Positions 52,953-60,939 of a stretch of 64,000 bases of DNA are shown here, in pieces. Every line of letters starts with the position of its first letter. The first letter of the stretch is position 1. The stretch is from an uncultured Candidatus Saccharibacteria bacterium (GTDB lineage Bacteria; Patescibacteriota; Saccharimonadia; Saccharimonadales; Saccharimonadaceae). Made by a program: the position numbers and the translations under genes. Below the pieces are notes generated by a model, which searched no databases, was not told the origin of the DNA, and saw nothing but the letters and a program-made list of their open reading frames with translations. Location: positions 3,243 to 67,242 of the forward strand of contig CARBGY010000005.1 in NCBI GenBank assembly GCA_948945085.1. Direction: 5' to 3'.

Positions 52953-53789
52953 TTAGAATCTGCGGCCAGGGCGGTAGGGGCGACGACGGTTGGTGATGAT
53001 AAGAACTACAATAAGTGTAAGCGCGACGGAGATGATGAGGATTTGGGGGAGTAAGCTGGTGAGGCGGAAACGACTATCGGATTCGGGGCTGTCGTTAGTA
53101 ATATCGTTAGTGAGGGGGATGTCGATGGTTTCCGGAGCGGGCTCGGGGGATGAGGTGTTGTTGGTATTGTTGGTGCTGGTGAGGGTTGCTGGGGTGGTTG
53201 GAGCGGTTGGGGTGATCGGAGTGGTTTGAGTGTTTGAGGGGGTTTGGGGGTTGGAAGTTGGGTTTGAAACGACTGGAGCTGAATTTGAATTTGAATGCTG
53301 AGTATTAGGAGTGGAAGGTCGGGTTGTGGGGTTAGTGGAGGTGTTTTTGTCGGCGGTGCTGCCGGAAGTGTTGCCGGAAAGGTTGGGGTGGGAAGCTTCG
53401 TATTCGCGTTTTGTGATGCCGAATTTGAGTTTGCAGGCGATAACAGCGTCGCTGGCGGTTTTTTGTAGAGCAATGAGATCTTCGGCGCGCATGGTGTCGT
53501 AGATGGAGATGACGTGGCGAAGATCGGCGACTAGACGAAAGAGGTACTGGTACTCTTTGTAAAATTCGGTCGTGGAGGCTAAAGTGGTGGGAGTGAGGGA
53601 ATAATAATCAAAATAGTGATCGATGGATTCGATGCTTCGGATAGCGGATTCGAAATCGGCACGGGTGGGGATAGTGGTGGTAGTAGTTGTAGCGGAAGTG
53701 GTAGTCGTAGCGGAGACAGGAGCTAGGGTGAAGGGTAAGCATAGACAGCTGTTGATAAAAATTGCGCACAAAAATAATAGTTTTTTCAC
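52953..53789 (-). CDS. Thr/Ser/Pro-rich surface protein with signal peptide and C-terminal anchor
   Basis: About 278 residues from GTG 53789. Signal peptide (M)KKLLFLCAIFINSCLCLPFTLAPVSA, a helical domain (~45-140, DFESAIRSIESIDHYFDYYS), a long Thr/Pro/Asn/Ser-rich stalk (~150-245, TTRPSTPNTQHSNSN), a membrane helix (LLPQILIISVALTLIVVLII) and basic tail TNRRRPYRPGRRF. GTG 53789 is chosen because AGAGGA lies ~7 nt upstream and it gives a normal signal peptide; longer in-frame starts give an odd N terminus. The stalk may be glycosylated. Function unknown. Confidence 0.7.
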   Translation of the reverse strand: MKKLLFLCAIFINSCLCLPFTLAPVSATTTTSATTTTTTIPTRADFESAIRSIESIDHYFDYYSLTPTTLASTTEFYKEYQYLFRLVADLRHVISIYDTMRAEDLIALQKTASDAVIACKLKFGITKREYEASHPNLSGNTSGSTADKNTSTNPTTRPSTPNTQHSNSNSAPVVSNPTSNPQTPSNTQTTPITPTAPTTPATLTSTNNTNNTSSPEPAPETIDIPLTNDITNDSPESDSRFRLTSLLPQILIISVALTLIVVLIITNRRRPYRPGRRF

Positions 53790-53963
53790 CGATAGTTCCT
53801 CTTTAATTAAGCTCATTTTAGCAAGTGGGAAAATAAATGGCAAGCAGTAGCAGTTTAAAAATTTTGTTGTCATAACTCGCGGAGTTATTAGTAGATTTTT
53901 GAGTAACAGATTTTTGGGCTGACGATTGATTTCTTTGCGTTAGTGTATGATATAATGAGAGGT

Positions 53964-54539
53964 ATGAAGAAGATCGTAGTGAAGAGTTTGCTTGCAAATG
54001 TAGAGAGGCTGGAGCGACAGATAGCGCGGATGGGCATGGAATTTACACCGATGGTATGGCAACAAGAGCGAATTTTTGTACCGAGCGATTATCGGCCGGG
54101 GATGAACCAGGCACGGATGATTATCCGAACAGAGGTTCAGACTACGAAGCAACCGGCGGGCTATAGGCTTTTCTTGAAGCGGCATATTGGGGATAGCGGA
54201 ATAGATATTGTACATGAAACGGCGGTGGCAGATTATAATGAAACGGTGGAGATTGTACAACAATTAGGATTTCGGACATTGGCGGAGATTAGTCGGCGAC
54301 GGAGGGAGCTAAGGTTGGATGAGCAAACGGTTTTTAATCTCGATACAGTGGAGGGGCTTATGGGGACGTTTTTGAAGATTGAGGTGGGGATTGGGAATGG
54401 TTCGTCGGTAGATGCGGCAAGGAAGGAAGTTTTTAGGACGCTGGATTTACTGGGGCAGGAGACTTTTATTATGCAGACTTATGCGGATTTGATGACGCAA
54501 CAGATGCAGCCGTACTATTTGCCAGGGAAGGAAAAATAG
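53964..54539 (+). CDS. CYTH-domain protein
   Basis: 191 residues. Charged strands with paired basic and acidic residues (ARMIIRTEV; YRLFLKRHIG; TFLKIEVGIG; EISRRRRELRLDE) form the tunnel pattern of CYTH enzymes (CyaB/thiamine triphosphatase type), which bind triphosphates through many Arg/Lys/Glu residues. Substrate not determined; triphosphatase activity is the family norm. TATAAT (53951-53956) ends 7 nt before ATG 53964, so the mRNA is likely leaderless; an in-frame ATG at 53943 would overlap that -10. Confidence 0.75.
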   Translation: MKKIVVKSLLANVERLERQIARMGMEFTPMVWQQERIFVPSDYRPGMNQARMIIRTEVQTTKQPAGYRLFLKRHIGDSGIDIVHETAVADYNETVEIVQQLGFRTLAEISRRRRELRLDEQTVFNLDTVEGLMGTFLKIEVGIGNGSSVDAARKEVFRTLDLLGQETFIMQTYADLMTQQMQPYYLPGKEK

Positions 54540-54551
54540 GGGGGATTTTTA

Positions 54552-54728
54552 GTGCACCGAGAAACCGCTGAATCGATAGTAGTAGTGCGACGGGTAGACG
54601 TTAGTGCTACCGAAATCGAGGTAGTACGCGTTCGTAGCATTAGGATAAGTAGTGGCTAACCAATAGAAGCTGCTGATGCTAGCATATTTTAACGATCCAG
54701 TATCTAGACGAATATCCCCGCCGCGTAC
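54552..54728 (-). repeat. Family-1 FISUMP cassette C (single)
   Basis: Minus-strand unit: VRGG-D-I-R-LDTGSLKYASISSFYWLATTYPNAT...GFSVH. The 5' half differs at silent and non-silent sites from other copies (LDTGSLKYASIS, YWLATT), so this copy has drifted more. It sits between the CYTH gene and the DUF4868 gene. Confidence 0.8.
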
Positions 54729-54765
54729 TACTATGATGGAGTTTAACTGTGGATGGGGGTTATTG

Positions 54766-55992
54766 TTAGCCCCGTGGCGGTTCGCCTTCAGGTTCGGAGA
54801 GGAGTTTTTTGGATTTAATCTCGTAGCGGCGACCATTGACGGGGGAAATGAAGTAATCTTCGGCGAGAAGGTTGATAAACATGGTGAGATCTTTGTCGTC
54901 CATGATGATGATTGAGCCGTCATCGTCGGTCATTAGCTCGAGTTGCATTTCGTCAGCATAATCAATAAGTTTGTCCTGAGACATTTCTTCGGCGATGTCG
55001 AGAGATTGGAGTTTTTTGACGAGGGGCTTTTTGTCCTGGAGAAGGCCGTTTAAGGTTAGTCCTTCAGCGAAAGAGAGTTTGTATTTGTCGCTGAGCTCTT
55101 TGGCTTTAGCATCGGCGATAACTTGAGATTTGTAATCGTACTGGAAGAGGTTCTCAAATTTAGTTTGGTTGAAGATGATAACGGTATTATCGACGATGGC
55201 GACTTGGTTGTCGTCGGGGACTTTAAGGGCGACTTCGGCAGAGAAAGGTTCGAAACCTTCACCATTAAGCTCCCAAGAAGAGCCACTTTTAAGGGCAGAG
55301 GAGGCTGAAATGGCTTTAGCAATGTAGAAAACTTTTGTGCCGCCTTCGTTACCAGGGTAGGTGAAGCGAGCGATGATGCCTTTTATTTTCTTGAATTCGT
55401 CAAGGTGGTCGCTCATGGAATCGATATTGCGATACTCATGTTCGATGAGGTGGATGAGAGTTTCGGCGCGGCCGACGTTGCTGAGGTTAGTACGGTAGAT
55501 AACCTTGTCTTCGCCGTCGGATTTTTCATATTCGCGACATTCAAGACCTTTGTCGGCTTCTTTTATAATATAGCCAGTAGCTTCTTGCATGAAGAGGGCT
55601 TTAACGCTAGCAGTAAGCTGTTCGGAGTAGCGGACGCGATAAGGTGTGTAATTTTTGTTGAAAAGGAAGAGTTCGACGGAGACGTTGTTTTTAACTTCGT
55701 CAATTTCGTTTGCCCAATGAAAAACATCGAAGGTATTTTTAGGTCGGGAGGGAGATAATGGGGCACTAGGTTCGGAAGAAGAGCTGATGTTGCTGGAGTT
55801 TGTGCTGTTTGAATCGGTGTTTGAATCGTTTGAATCAGTATCGTCGGAGCTTGTAGGCAAAGACGCATCATCGGTTACTTCAATGGTAACTTCGGTAGTT
55901 TCGATTTCGATAGATTCATGGTTGGCATCTTCATTTGTGTTTACAGATGTATCCTGAGCGGCTTGGTTAGCGCGCATGTCTTGTTCTTCCAT
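54766..55992 (-). CDS. KwaB-like DUF4868 protein
   Basis: 408 residues. Residues ~1-75 are a low-complexity acidic Asp/Ser/Asn region; the rest resembles DUF4868 (KwaB-type) proteins: strand-rich core, IIARFTYPGNEGGTKVFYIAKAIS, EVALKVPDDNQVAIVDNTVIIFNQTKFENLFQYDYKS, helical C-terminal part (KKPLVKKLQSLD). KwaB is the DNA-binding effector of the Kiwa anti-phage system in other bacteria; here no KwaA membrane partner is adjacent. Start ATG 55992 with GCGAGG upstream; longer in-frame starts lack a site. Identity from motif recognition only. Confidence 0.65.
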   Translation of the reverse strand: MEEQDMRANQAAQDTSVNTNEDANHESIEIETTEVTIEVTDDASLPTSSDDTDSNDSNTDSNSTNSSNISSSSEPSAPLSPSRPKNTFDVFHWANEIDEVKNNVSVELFLFNKNYTPYRVRYSEQLTASVKALFMQEATGYIIKEADKGLECREYEKSDGEDKVIYRTNLSNVGRAETLIHLIEHEYRNIDSMSDHLDEFKKIKGIIARFTYPGNEGGTKVFYIAKAISASSALKSGSSWELNGEGFEPFSAEVALKVPDDNQVAIVDNTVIIFNQTKFENLFQYDYKSQVIADAKAKELSDKYKLSFAEGLTLNGLLQDKKPLVKKLQSLDIAEEMSQDKLIDYADEMQLELMTDDDGSIIIMDDKDLTMFINLLAEDYFISPVNGRRYEIKSKKLLSEPEGEPPRG

Positions 55993-56129
55993 ATTTACCT
56001 CGCTTTTCGTTAAGTATAACGCAAAAAAACAGAAAAGGGAAGGACGTTTTTGGAGGGATGTGAGCTCGGGTTGAGATGAACTTAGGTGATTAGAAGAACG
56101 ATGATTTTGGGATAAAACTGATATAAACA

Positions 56130-56158
56130 TTGACTTTTTCTATAAAGTATGCTACAAT
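56130..56158 (+). promoter_or_regulatory. Promoter of the membrane-protein gene at 56331
   Basis: TTGACT (56130-56135), 17 bp, TACAAT (56153-56158). The ~165-nt leader contains CTTAAAAT/ATTTTAAG and CGCATAAATTACG-type hairpins. Confidence 0.7.
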
Positions 56159-56330
56159 GGAAGTATAGGGGTATTATTTTGTATGATATCCTGTATAGCA
56201 ACTTAAAATCATCTCTAATTTTAAGAGAATTACGCATAAATTACGTAAGGATCAGACGTTGATGACAAGGTTGCTAGGGTAGTTGTTGAAAAAAGATCAT
56301 GATGAAAGGTCATAGAAAAGGAGGGAAACT

Positions 56331-57347
56331 ATGAGTAATGTAGATGATCGGATCAAGCAGATGATGAACCAGAAAGGAGGGGAAAGGAAAGCTGCATCGA
56401 AGAAGCCAATGTCGCCAGACGAAATCTGGGAGCAGACTAAGAAAGAGACTAGTGAAGCGGGTGGTAGCAAGAAGACATATGATGATTTTGAAGATTTTCA
56501 GGAGCCGAAACGGAAGAAGAGAAAAAGGAGAAGACTGTTTAGGAAACGTCCAGGGAAGTGGACACCGACTTGGTGGCAGAAGGTATTGCTGACGGTTGGA
56601 TTTTTGCTGGCTATATATATGTTGGCAAGGATTAGCATTAGCCTGGTCGGATCGTGGCAATCAGCAGCAACATCGACGATCAATACCGATACGGGGAAGA
56701 TACGTGCATATACTCATGTCGAGTATATGGAATACGTACAGCGACATTCGAAGAGAGCTGTTAGTTCTGAGCAGCTTGTAGATTACATGGTCGAGCACAA
56801 TGTTAGCCTCCGGCGGGCCGAGAAGGAATTGATTTGGTCGGCTTGGAAACAGGCGCTAGTAATGGCGACAGGGTGGATGTTTACCGGTAATCACTGGTCG
56901 TTCAAGTCCTGGGCAAGGTTCTCGATGAATTTTAGCCTGTTTTTGATTGTTGCAGTGATTGGTGTTATGGTGATTTGGAATTTAATCGCCAACTACCGAG
57001 ATGCAAAATTAGATCACAATGAAAAGGAGCAATGGATATATATTGCTTGGCACGCTTTGCCACAGTGGAAACTGGTTGGGGGAGCGGTCGCATTTGTGGT
57101 CGGTGTGTTGCAGGGAGTAGGTAGCTTTCGAGCTTGGTACTTGAAGGCTTTCTTAATTGTCGTAGTGGCTCTGATTTTATTGAAGGTATTAAAGAGTCGC
57201 GCGCTCAGAAGAATTGGCTATCGTTTGCAGGAGTCGGTGGATTTAGAAAAATTAGCACCAGAACTTGCGAAGAAGTTGCAAGAACGAAAATGCAAGCAGA
57301 GCGACTATATACGTCGGAGACGTAGGAGAAATAGTGGTTGGAGGTGA
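56331..57347 (+). CDS. Membrane protein of unknown function
   Basis: 338 residues. A charged N terminus with a Lys/Arg-rich patch (PKRKKRKRRRLFRKRPGKW) precedes the first helix (~82-108), with further helices at ~203-225 (FSLFLIVAVIGVMVIWNLI), ~245-265 and ~268-285. The C terminus is basic (RRRRRNSGWR). The region between helices one and two is ~90 residues with charged helices. AAAGGAGGGAAA before ATG. No family recognised. Terminator at 57353-57381. Confidence 0.65.
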   Translation: MSNVDDRIKQMMNQKGGERKAASKKPMSPDEIWEQTKKETSEAGGSKKTYDDFEDFQEPKRKKRKRRRLFRKRPGKWTPTWWQKVLLTVGFLLAIYMLARISISLVGSWQSAATSTINTDTGKIRAYTHVEYMEYVQRHSKRAVSSEQLVDYMVEHNVSLRRAEKELIWSAWKQALVMATGWMFTGNHWSFKSWARFSMNFSLFLIVAVIGVMVIWNLIANYRDAKLDHNEKEQWIYIAWHALPQWKLVGGAVAFVVGVLQGVGSFRAWYLKAFLIVVVALILLKVLKSRALRRIGYRLQESVDLEKLAPELAKKLQERKCKQSDYIRRRRRRNSGWR

Positions 57348-57352
57348 TTAAG

Positions 57353-57381
57353 TAAAACTGCCCAGTTTGGGCAGTTTTTTC
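57353..57381 (+). terminator. Terminator of the 56331 gene
   Basis: AACTGCCCA/TGGGCAGTT stem with TTTTTT. Confidence 0.8.
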
Positions 57382-57392
57382 ATGAGAAAAGG

Positions 57393-57475
57393 AGTTTTCC
57401 ACATTATAGTTACCCCTGTTGTAATCTAGGAGTTATACACATTGTGGAAAACTTTTGGGAGTTATAACAGGGGTG
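57393..57475. other. Cluster of DnaA-box-like sites within an inverted repeat
   Basis: TTTTCCACA (57396-57404), TTATACACA (~57433), and TGTGGAAAA (~57443) lie within about 55 bp, bracketed by ACCCCTGTTGTAA and TTATAACAGGGGT. A very A-rich stretch (57580-57660) follows. This resembles part of an origin, but there is no dnaA or dnaN nearby and no change in gene strand, so it may be a DnaA-regulated site instead. From 57660 to 57960 lie scattered short reading frames, one resembling a decayed FISUMP module, then a GGTCTCAA/TTGAGACC hairpin at 57973-58012. Confidence 0.4.
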
Positions 57476-57810
57476 AGAGGGAATTAACAAGTTTTTAGAA
57501 AGTTTTTAAGAAAAATGCTTGCGTTTTTAGAAAAAGTTCGTTAGAATTAAATCAGTGGACGAACACCCACACAAAAAGCAAATAAAACTAAAATAAAGAT
57601 TAAGTCAACGAAAAATAAAATTGATTAATTGAAAAATAAAGGTATTATTGCAACTGCGGGTGGACAAAAACCACAAACAAAAACAAAATATCAAAAATAG
57701 ATAGTATATTAACAGAGTTTGAGATCGGCCAACTAGGAGTTTTTGCGCGCGTTTGGGATACGCGTAATCGAATCCAATACGTACATACTAACAAACACCT
57801 CCCAATTAAC

Positions 57811-57945
57811 TCTATTGGTCGATATCTCTGATATTGACTCAACCCACTTTTACACTTTAAGTCTCTCAACGGCCGTGTATATGGTAGGCTTCGGCTGGTC
57901 AGATCACGGTAGATATATAAGTGTTAGTAACAAACAAAAATTTTC
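57811..57945 (+). pseudogene. Possible decayed FISUMP cassette
   Basis: Frame A has LYWSIS (57810-57827) and frame B continues STHFYTLSLSTAVYMVGFG, WSDHGRYISVS (to 57934). Their order matches YWSxTTY...AYxLxFxSTxVxP...GFSVR if one frameshift is allowed. Weak similarity; recognised by pattern only. Confidence 0.25.
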
Positions 57946-58083
57946 AAAAAACAAAAACGTGGAAATTTCTAGTTGAACGGTCTCAAACGTAGGTAGTTGT
58001 AATTGTTGAGACCTGGATTTTGTTTCTTGAGCTTTAAAATAAGCGATGATGGCGGAATTTAGGAAAAATGATACAATTACAAT

Positions 58084-58959
58084 ATGGAAGAACTTCATAA
58101 ACCTGTATTATTATCGGAAGTACTTGAAGTGCTGCAACCGAAGCTGGGGGAATCTTATTTAGATTTAACAGCGGGGTATGCGGGACATGCAAGGAAGATT
58201 TTGGATGTAACACAGAATTATAAGGAGTCGACGTTAGTCGATAGGGATGAAAATGCGATTCGGTTTTTGCGAGAAAAGTTTAAAAATGAACCGATCGAAA
58301 TAATTCATAACGATTTTTATAATGCGGTGCTACAGGAAATTGAGTGTGGAAATACGTACGATATGGTATTAATGGATTTTGGAGTGTCTTCCCCGCAGCT
58401 AGACGAAGCTCAGCGAGGGTTTTCTTTTGCGAAAGATGGTCCGCTTGATATGCGTATGGATCAGAGTCAAGAACTTGATGCTAGTATGATAGTGAATAGA
58501 TGGCGAGAGAGCGAGATTGTAGATATACTAGAGCGATATGGCGAAGAAAAACCGGGTTTTGCGAAATTAATTGCGCGGACGATTGTGCATGGGAGACCGT
58601 GGCAGTCAACGGCAGAGTTAGGAAGGGAACTTGCGAAATATGGACGACATACAAAAGTGCATCCAGCGACGAGGACTTTTCAAGCGATTCGCATAGCGGT
58701 GAATGATGAGCTAGGGGAGATCGAGAGAATGCTTGGGAAAGTAACGAAGGTTATGAAACCTGGAAGCAGGATTGCGATGATTACCTTTCATAGTCTAGAA
58801 GACCGGTTGGTAAAAGATTGGATGCGAGAAATGTCGGGATTTGGTGAGGAAAGTCAGATTTCGGTGATTACGAAAAAACCAATTACTGCGGGAAATGAGG
58901 AGTTGTTTATCAACCCGAGAGCAAGAAGTGCGAAACTACGCGCCGCAATCAAACGTTAG
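58084..58959 (+). CDS. rsmH: 16S rRNA (cytosine-1402-N4) methyltransferase RsmH
   Basis: 291 residues. SAM-dependent methyltransferase acting on 16S C1402. Starts HKPVLLSEVLEVLQPKLGESYLDLTAGYAGHA (SAM-binding), with DFGVSSPQLDEAQRGFSF near 98 and MITFHSLEDRLVK near 237, both diagnostic. TACAAT (58072-58077) ends 6 nt before ATG 58084, so the mRNA appears leaderless. No mraZ lies upstream, unlike the common dcw order. Followed by a long non-coding stretch and the FtsL-like gene. Confidence 0.95.
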   Translation: MEELHKPVLLSEVLEVLQPKLGESYLDLTAGYAGHARKILDVTQNYKESTLVDRDENAIRFLREKFKNEPIEIIHNDFYNAVLQEIECGNTYDMVLMDFGVSSPQLDEAQRGFSFAKDGPLDMRMDQSQELDASMIVNRWRESEIVDILERYGEEKPGFAKLIARTIVHGRPWQSTAELGRELAKYGRHTKVHPATRTFQAIRIAVNDELGEIERMLGKVTKVMKPGSRIAMITFHSLEDRLVKDWMREMSGFGEESQISVITKKPITAGNEELFINPRARSAKLRAAIKR

Positions 58960-59149
58960 AGTGTGGAGACTTTACGAGCGAGAGCGTAGGGGGCATTTCG
59001 GCTTGAGTGATATGCGGATAAAATCCACTTGCGAGGATTTTTGAAGCTAAGTTGCGGGCGATAACACTTGATCGGAAATTTAACGAGAGAGTGAAGGAGC
59101 TTGGGAATGATAAAAATAAAAATATAAAATAAATAAAAAGGAGGCAATT

Positions 59150-59218
59150 ATGCCACGTCAAATCATTGTAAATAGCAATCGTTCACGCGCCCAAAAGGTG
59201 CAAGTGCACTTTCGCTAA
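59150..59218 (+). CDS. Tiny 22-residue basic peptide
   Basis: ATG 59150 is preceded by AAAAGGAGGCAATT, a very strong ribosome site, and gives MPRQIIVNSNRSRAQKVQVH-F-R before TAA. Basic (four Arg, one Lys, one His). A leader peptide controlling the following region, or a short functional peptide, are both possible. Upstream, 59019-59042 (AAAATCC/GGATTTTT) looks like the rsmH terminator. No family recognised. Confidence 0.4.
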   Translation: MPRQIIVNSNRSRAQKVQVHFR

Positions 59219-59269
59219 TTTGTGGTAAGTTTTTATAATTACTAAAAAACTAGTTTACGAATAATATAT

Positions 59270-59690
59270 AAATTTAGGCGGGGCCGCTGCGCTTAATCTA
59301 GCGGTGAGTAAATTCGGCATTAGATTTCGGGAGTCTTTGCTAATGCTGTTTAGGTACCGTTTTGGATATGTCAAGATTCAGAAAGGTAAGACATGGGCCG
59401 GAAGGCTCACCACGGTTGTAGAGTTAAAGCCGTAGAGTGTTTACCCAATATACATGACCTTCTCGGAGCGGGCATGCGATTACTTATTGCTCTGTCGTAT
59501 GTGCCGCTTCGGTCTAGGATAAAAGGTTTGGGTTTAGAAACTAGTGGTTTAACCTAAAGATGAGGGCGGGGAGTTTTTGGTGATGATTTCTAGGACGAGC
59601 TGGAAAGGCAGATTCTGGCTGGGTTTAGAAACTGATATAGACGATCGGATACTAAGCGAGGTAGCGATCGCTAAGAAAACTAGGGGGTGA
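59270..59690 (+). ncRNA. Large structured RNA candidate between rsmH and the ftsL-like gene
   Basis: About 420 nt without an ORF but full of complementary pairs: CCGCT/AGCGG (59284-59304), GCATTAG/CTAATGC (59317-59346), GGGCC-GGAA-GGCTC with a GNRA loop (59395-59408), GGTAA/TTACC (59385-59445), and GCGGGCATGCGAT paired with GTCGTATGTGCCGC (59468-59507, one bulge). GGGTTTAGAAACT occurs twice (~59529, ~59620). I looked for RNase P, tmRNA (no 3' CCA, no tag frame) and SRP signals and did not find convincing ones. Identity unknown. Confidence 0.45.
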
Positions 59691-59730
59691 AGGGGGCGAA
59701 AATAAAATTAAAACAGCGAGGAAAAGAAAA

Positions 59731-60081
59731 ATGACACCACAATATAGCATGAGGCGAGGAGCAACAACGGCGACGATGGCGTCGTGGTCGCGGAATCGAA
59801 ATACTGTTCGACATGAAACGAAGGGCCTGGGATCGTTTTCGAACGGGGTAATTGTGATGATGCTAGTGGTGATTATGGGTTTGATTTATGTTGCGCAGGG
59901 GACGCAGGCGACGAACTATGATTATGAGCTTTCTGCCGTGGAAGATGAGATTGCGGAGCTTGAAGCGAAGAAAGAGGACCTTGCGGTTGAGAAGGCAAGG
60001 TTAACATCGATTGCGGCGAGCGAAAATAGTGAAGTTGCGAATGCGATGGAAAACGCAGGCGTAGATGGGTACGCTAGGTAA
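59731..60081 (+). CDS. FtsL/DivIC-like septum protein
   Basis: 116 residues. Positively charged N terminus (SWSRNRNTVRHETKG), one membrane helix (~40-58: GVIVMMLVVIMGLIYVAQ), then a coiled coil (ELSAVEDEIAELEAKKEDLAVEKARLTSIA) and a short tail. This is the FtsL/DivIC architecture, and the place downstream of rsmH is where ftsL normally lies. Such proteins hold the divisome together. Start ATG 59731 with GAGGAAAAG upstream. No pbp follows here. Function inferred from architecture and position. Confidence 0.75.
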   Translation: MTPQYSMRRGATTATMASWSRNRNTVRHETKGLGSFSNGVIVMMLVVIMGLIYVAQGTQATNYDYELSAVEDEIAELEAKKEDLAVEKARLTSIAASENSEVANAMENAGVDGYAR

Positions 60082-60271
60082 GTTTGACATAAAAATTACT
60101 TTTGGTCGTAAAGGCCAAAAGTAAAAACAAACCATACTTTCTATGTTAGCATCAATTCTTGGAAGTGGCAAGGATTTTTGAGGACATTACCGTCTAAAAA
60201 ATATGATTGTCGCTTAGGTTAAGAGATGCAATCTGCTCGGTTTAAAAACTGAAAGAGTTGAAGGAGACAGC

Positions 60272-60667
60272 ATGACACAGATAATGCATTTTGATGAATG
60301 GAATGAACAGAAAAAATCATTACATAGTGATGGGCATATTCCGCGAATTAGTGAGGGGAGTGTGTATTGGTGTGGGTTTGGGGAGAACGTCGGAGTGGAG
60401 ATTAATGGGAAAAATGAGATGTTTTCGCGACCGGTGCTGGTTTATAAAAAGTTGAGTAGGTTTGGGTTTCTTGGGATACCGTTATCATCACAGCCACATC
60501 GGGGAACTTGGTATGTGCCATTTCAGTTTCAGGGGAGGGATCAAGTAGCGGTTTTGTCGCAGCCGCGACTTTTTAGCGTGTCGAGACTTTATAGTAAAAT
60601 GGGGGAATTGGATGAGGAAGATTTGGCGAGGATAAGAGAGGGGTTTAGGAAGTTGTACTGTGAGTAG
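60272..60667 (+). CDS. MazF/PemK-like protein without visible antitoxin
   Basis: 131 residues. RISEGSVYWCGFGENVGVEINGKNEMFSRPVLVYKK and GIPLSSQPHRGTWYV and QVAVLSQPRLFSVSRLYSKMGELDEEDLARI match the PemK/MazF toxin fold (conserved G-x-V-x-x-C...RPVLV; Ser/Gln RNA-binding loop). MazF toxins cut mRNA at short sequences; activity is untested here. No antitoxin ORF precedes it (60082-60271 holds only a hairpin, ACTTTTGG/CCAAAAGT). AAGGAGACAGC before ATG 60272. It sits just beside the large cassette array D. Confidence 0.75.
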   Translation: MTQIMHFDEWNEQKKSLHSDGHIPRISEGSVYWCGFGENVGVEINGKNEMFSRPVLVYKKLSRFGFLGIPLSSQPHRGTWYVPFQFQGRDQVAVLSQPRLFSVSRLYSKMGELDEEDLARIREGFRKLYCE

Positions 60668-60712
60668 GTAGTTTTCTGTCTTCTCTTACTTTTTATTTTT
60701 CTTCTCCCTTCT

Positions 60713-60836
60713 CTCTCCCATACATTATCTTCCTCACGGTGAGATATTCCAAATCGAATCCCTCACTTGATCGTTCGGGCCGTGATTTGGAATATCTCAG
60801 CCCAAAAGGATCAGTTCGTCAGATAATGTATGGGAG
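60713..60836. repeat. Nested inverted repeat next to array D
   Basis: Outer arms CTCCCATACATTATCT and AGATAATGTATGGGAG (60715-60730, 60821-60836) are perfect, 16 bp. Inner arms TGAGATATTCCAAATC (60740-60755) and GATTTGGAATATCTCA (60784-60799) are perfect, 16 bp. The loop contains GTTCGGGC. No ORF. In array orientation it lies downstream of cassette D1. Right of it a ~90-bp purine tract (60837-60930) follows. Confidence 0.85.
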
Positions 60837-60939
60837 GGAGAAGTAAGAAAAAGGAGAAAGAAGAGAGAAGGAGGAGAATAGAAGTTAAAAAAGGAGATGG
60901 GAGAAAGAGAAAGAAGGTAGAGGAAAAGACAACGCAACC

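Noticed and set aside
59380..59445. SRP RNA (GGGCCGGAAGG)
   Set aside because: Resembles the SRP apical loop only in part; the flanking conserved stem was not found.
59270..59690. Reading the structured region as tmRNA or RNase P RNA
   Set aside because: No tRNA-like 3' end with CCA, no tag reading frame, and no GAGGAAAGTCC or ACAGAA...GGCTTA cores seen.
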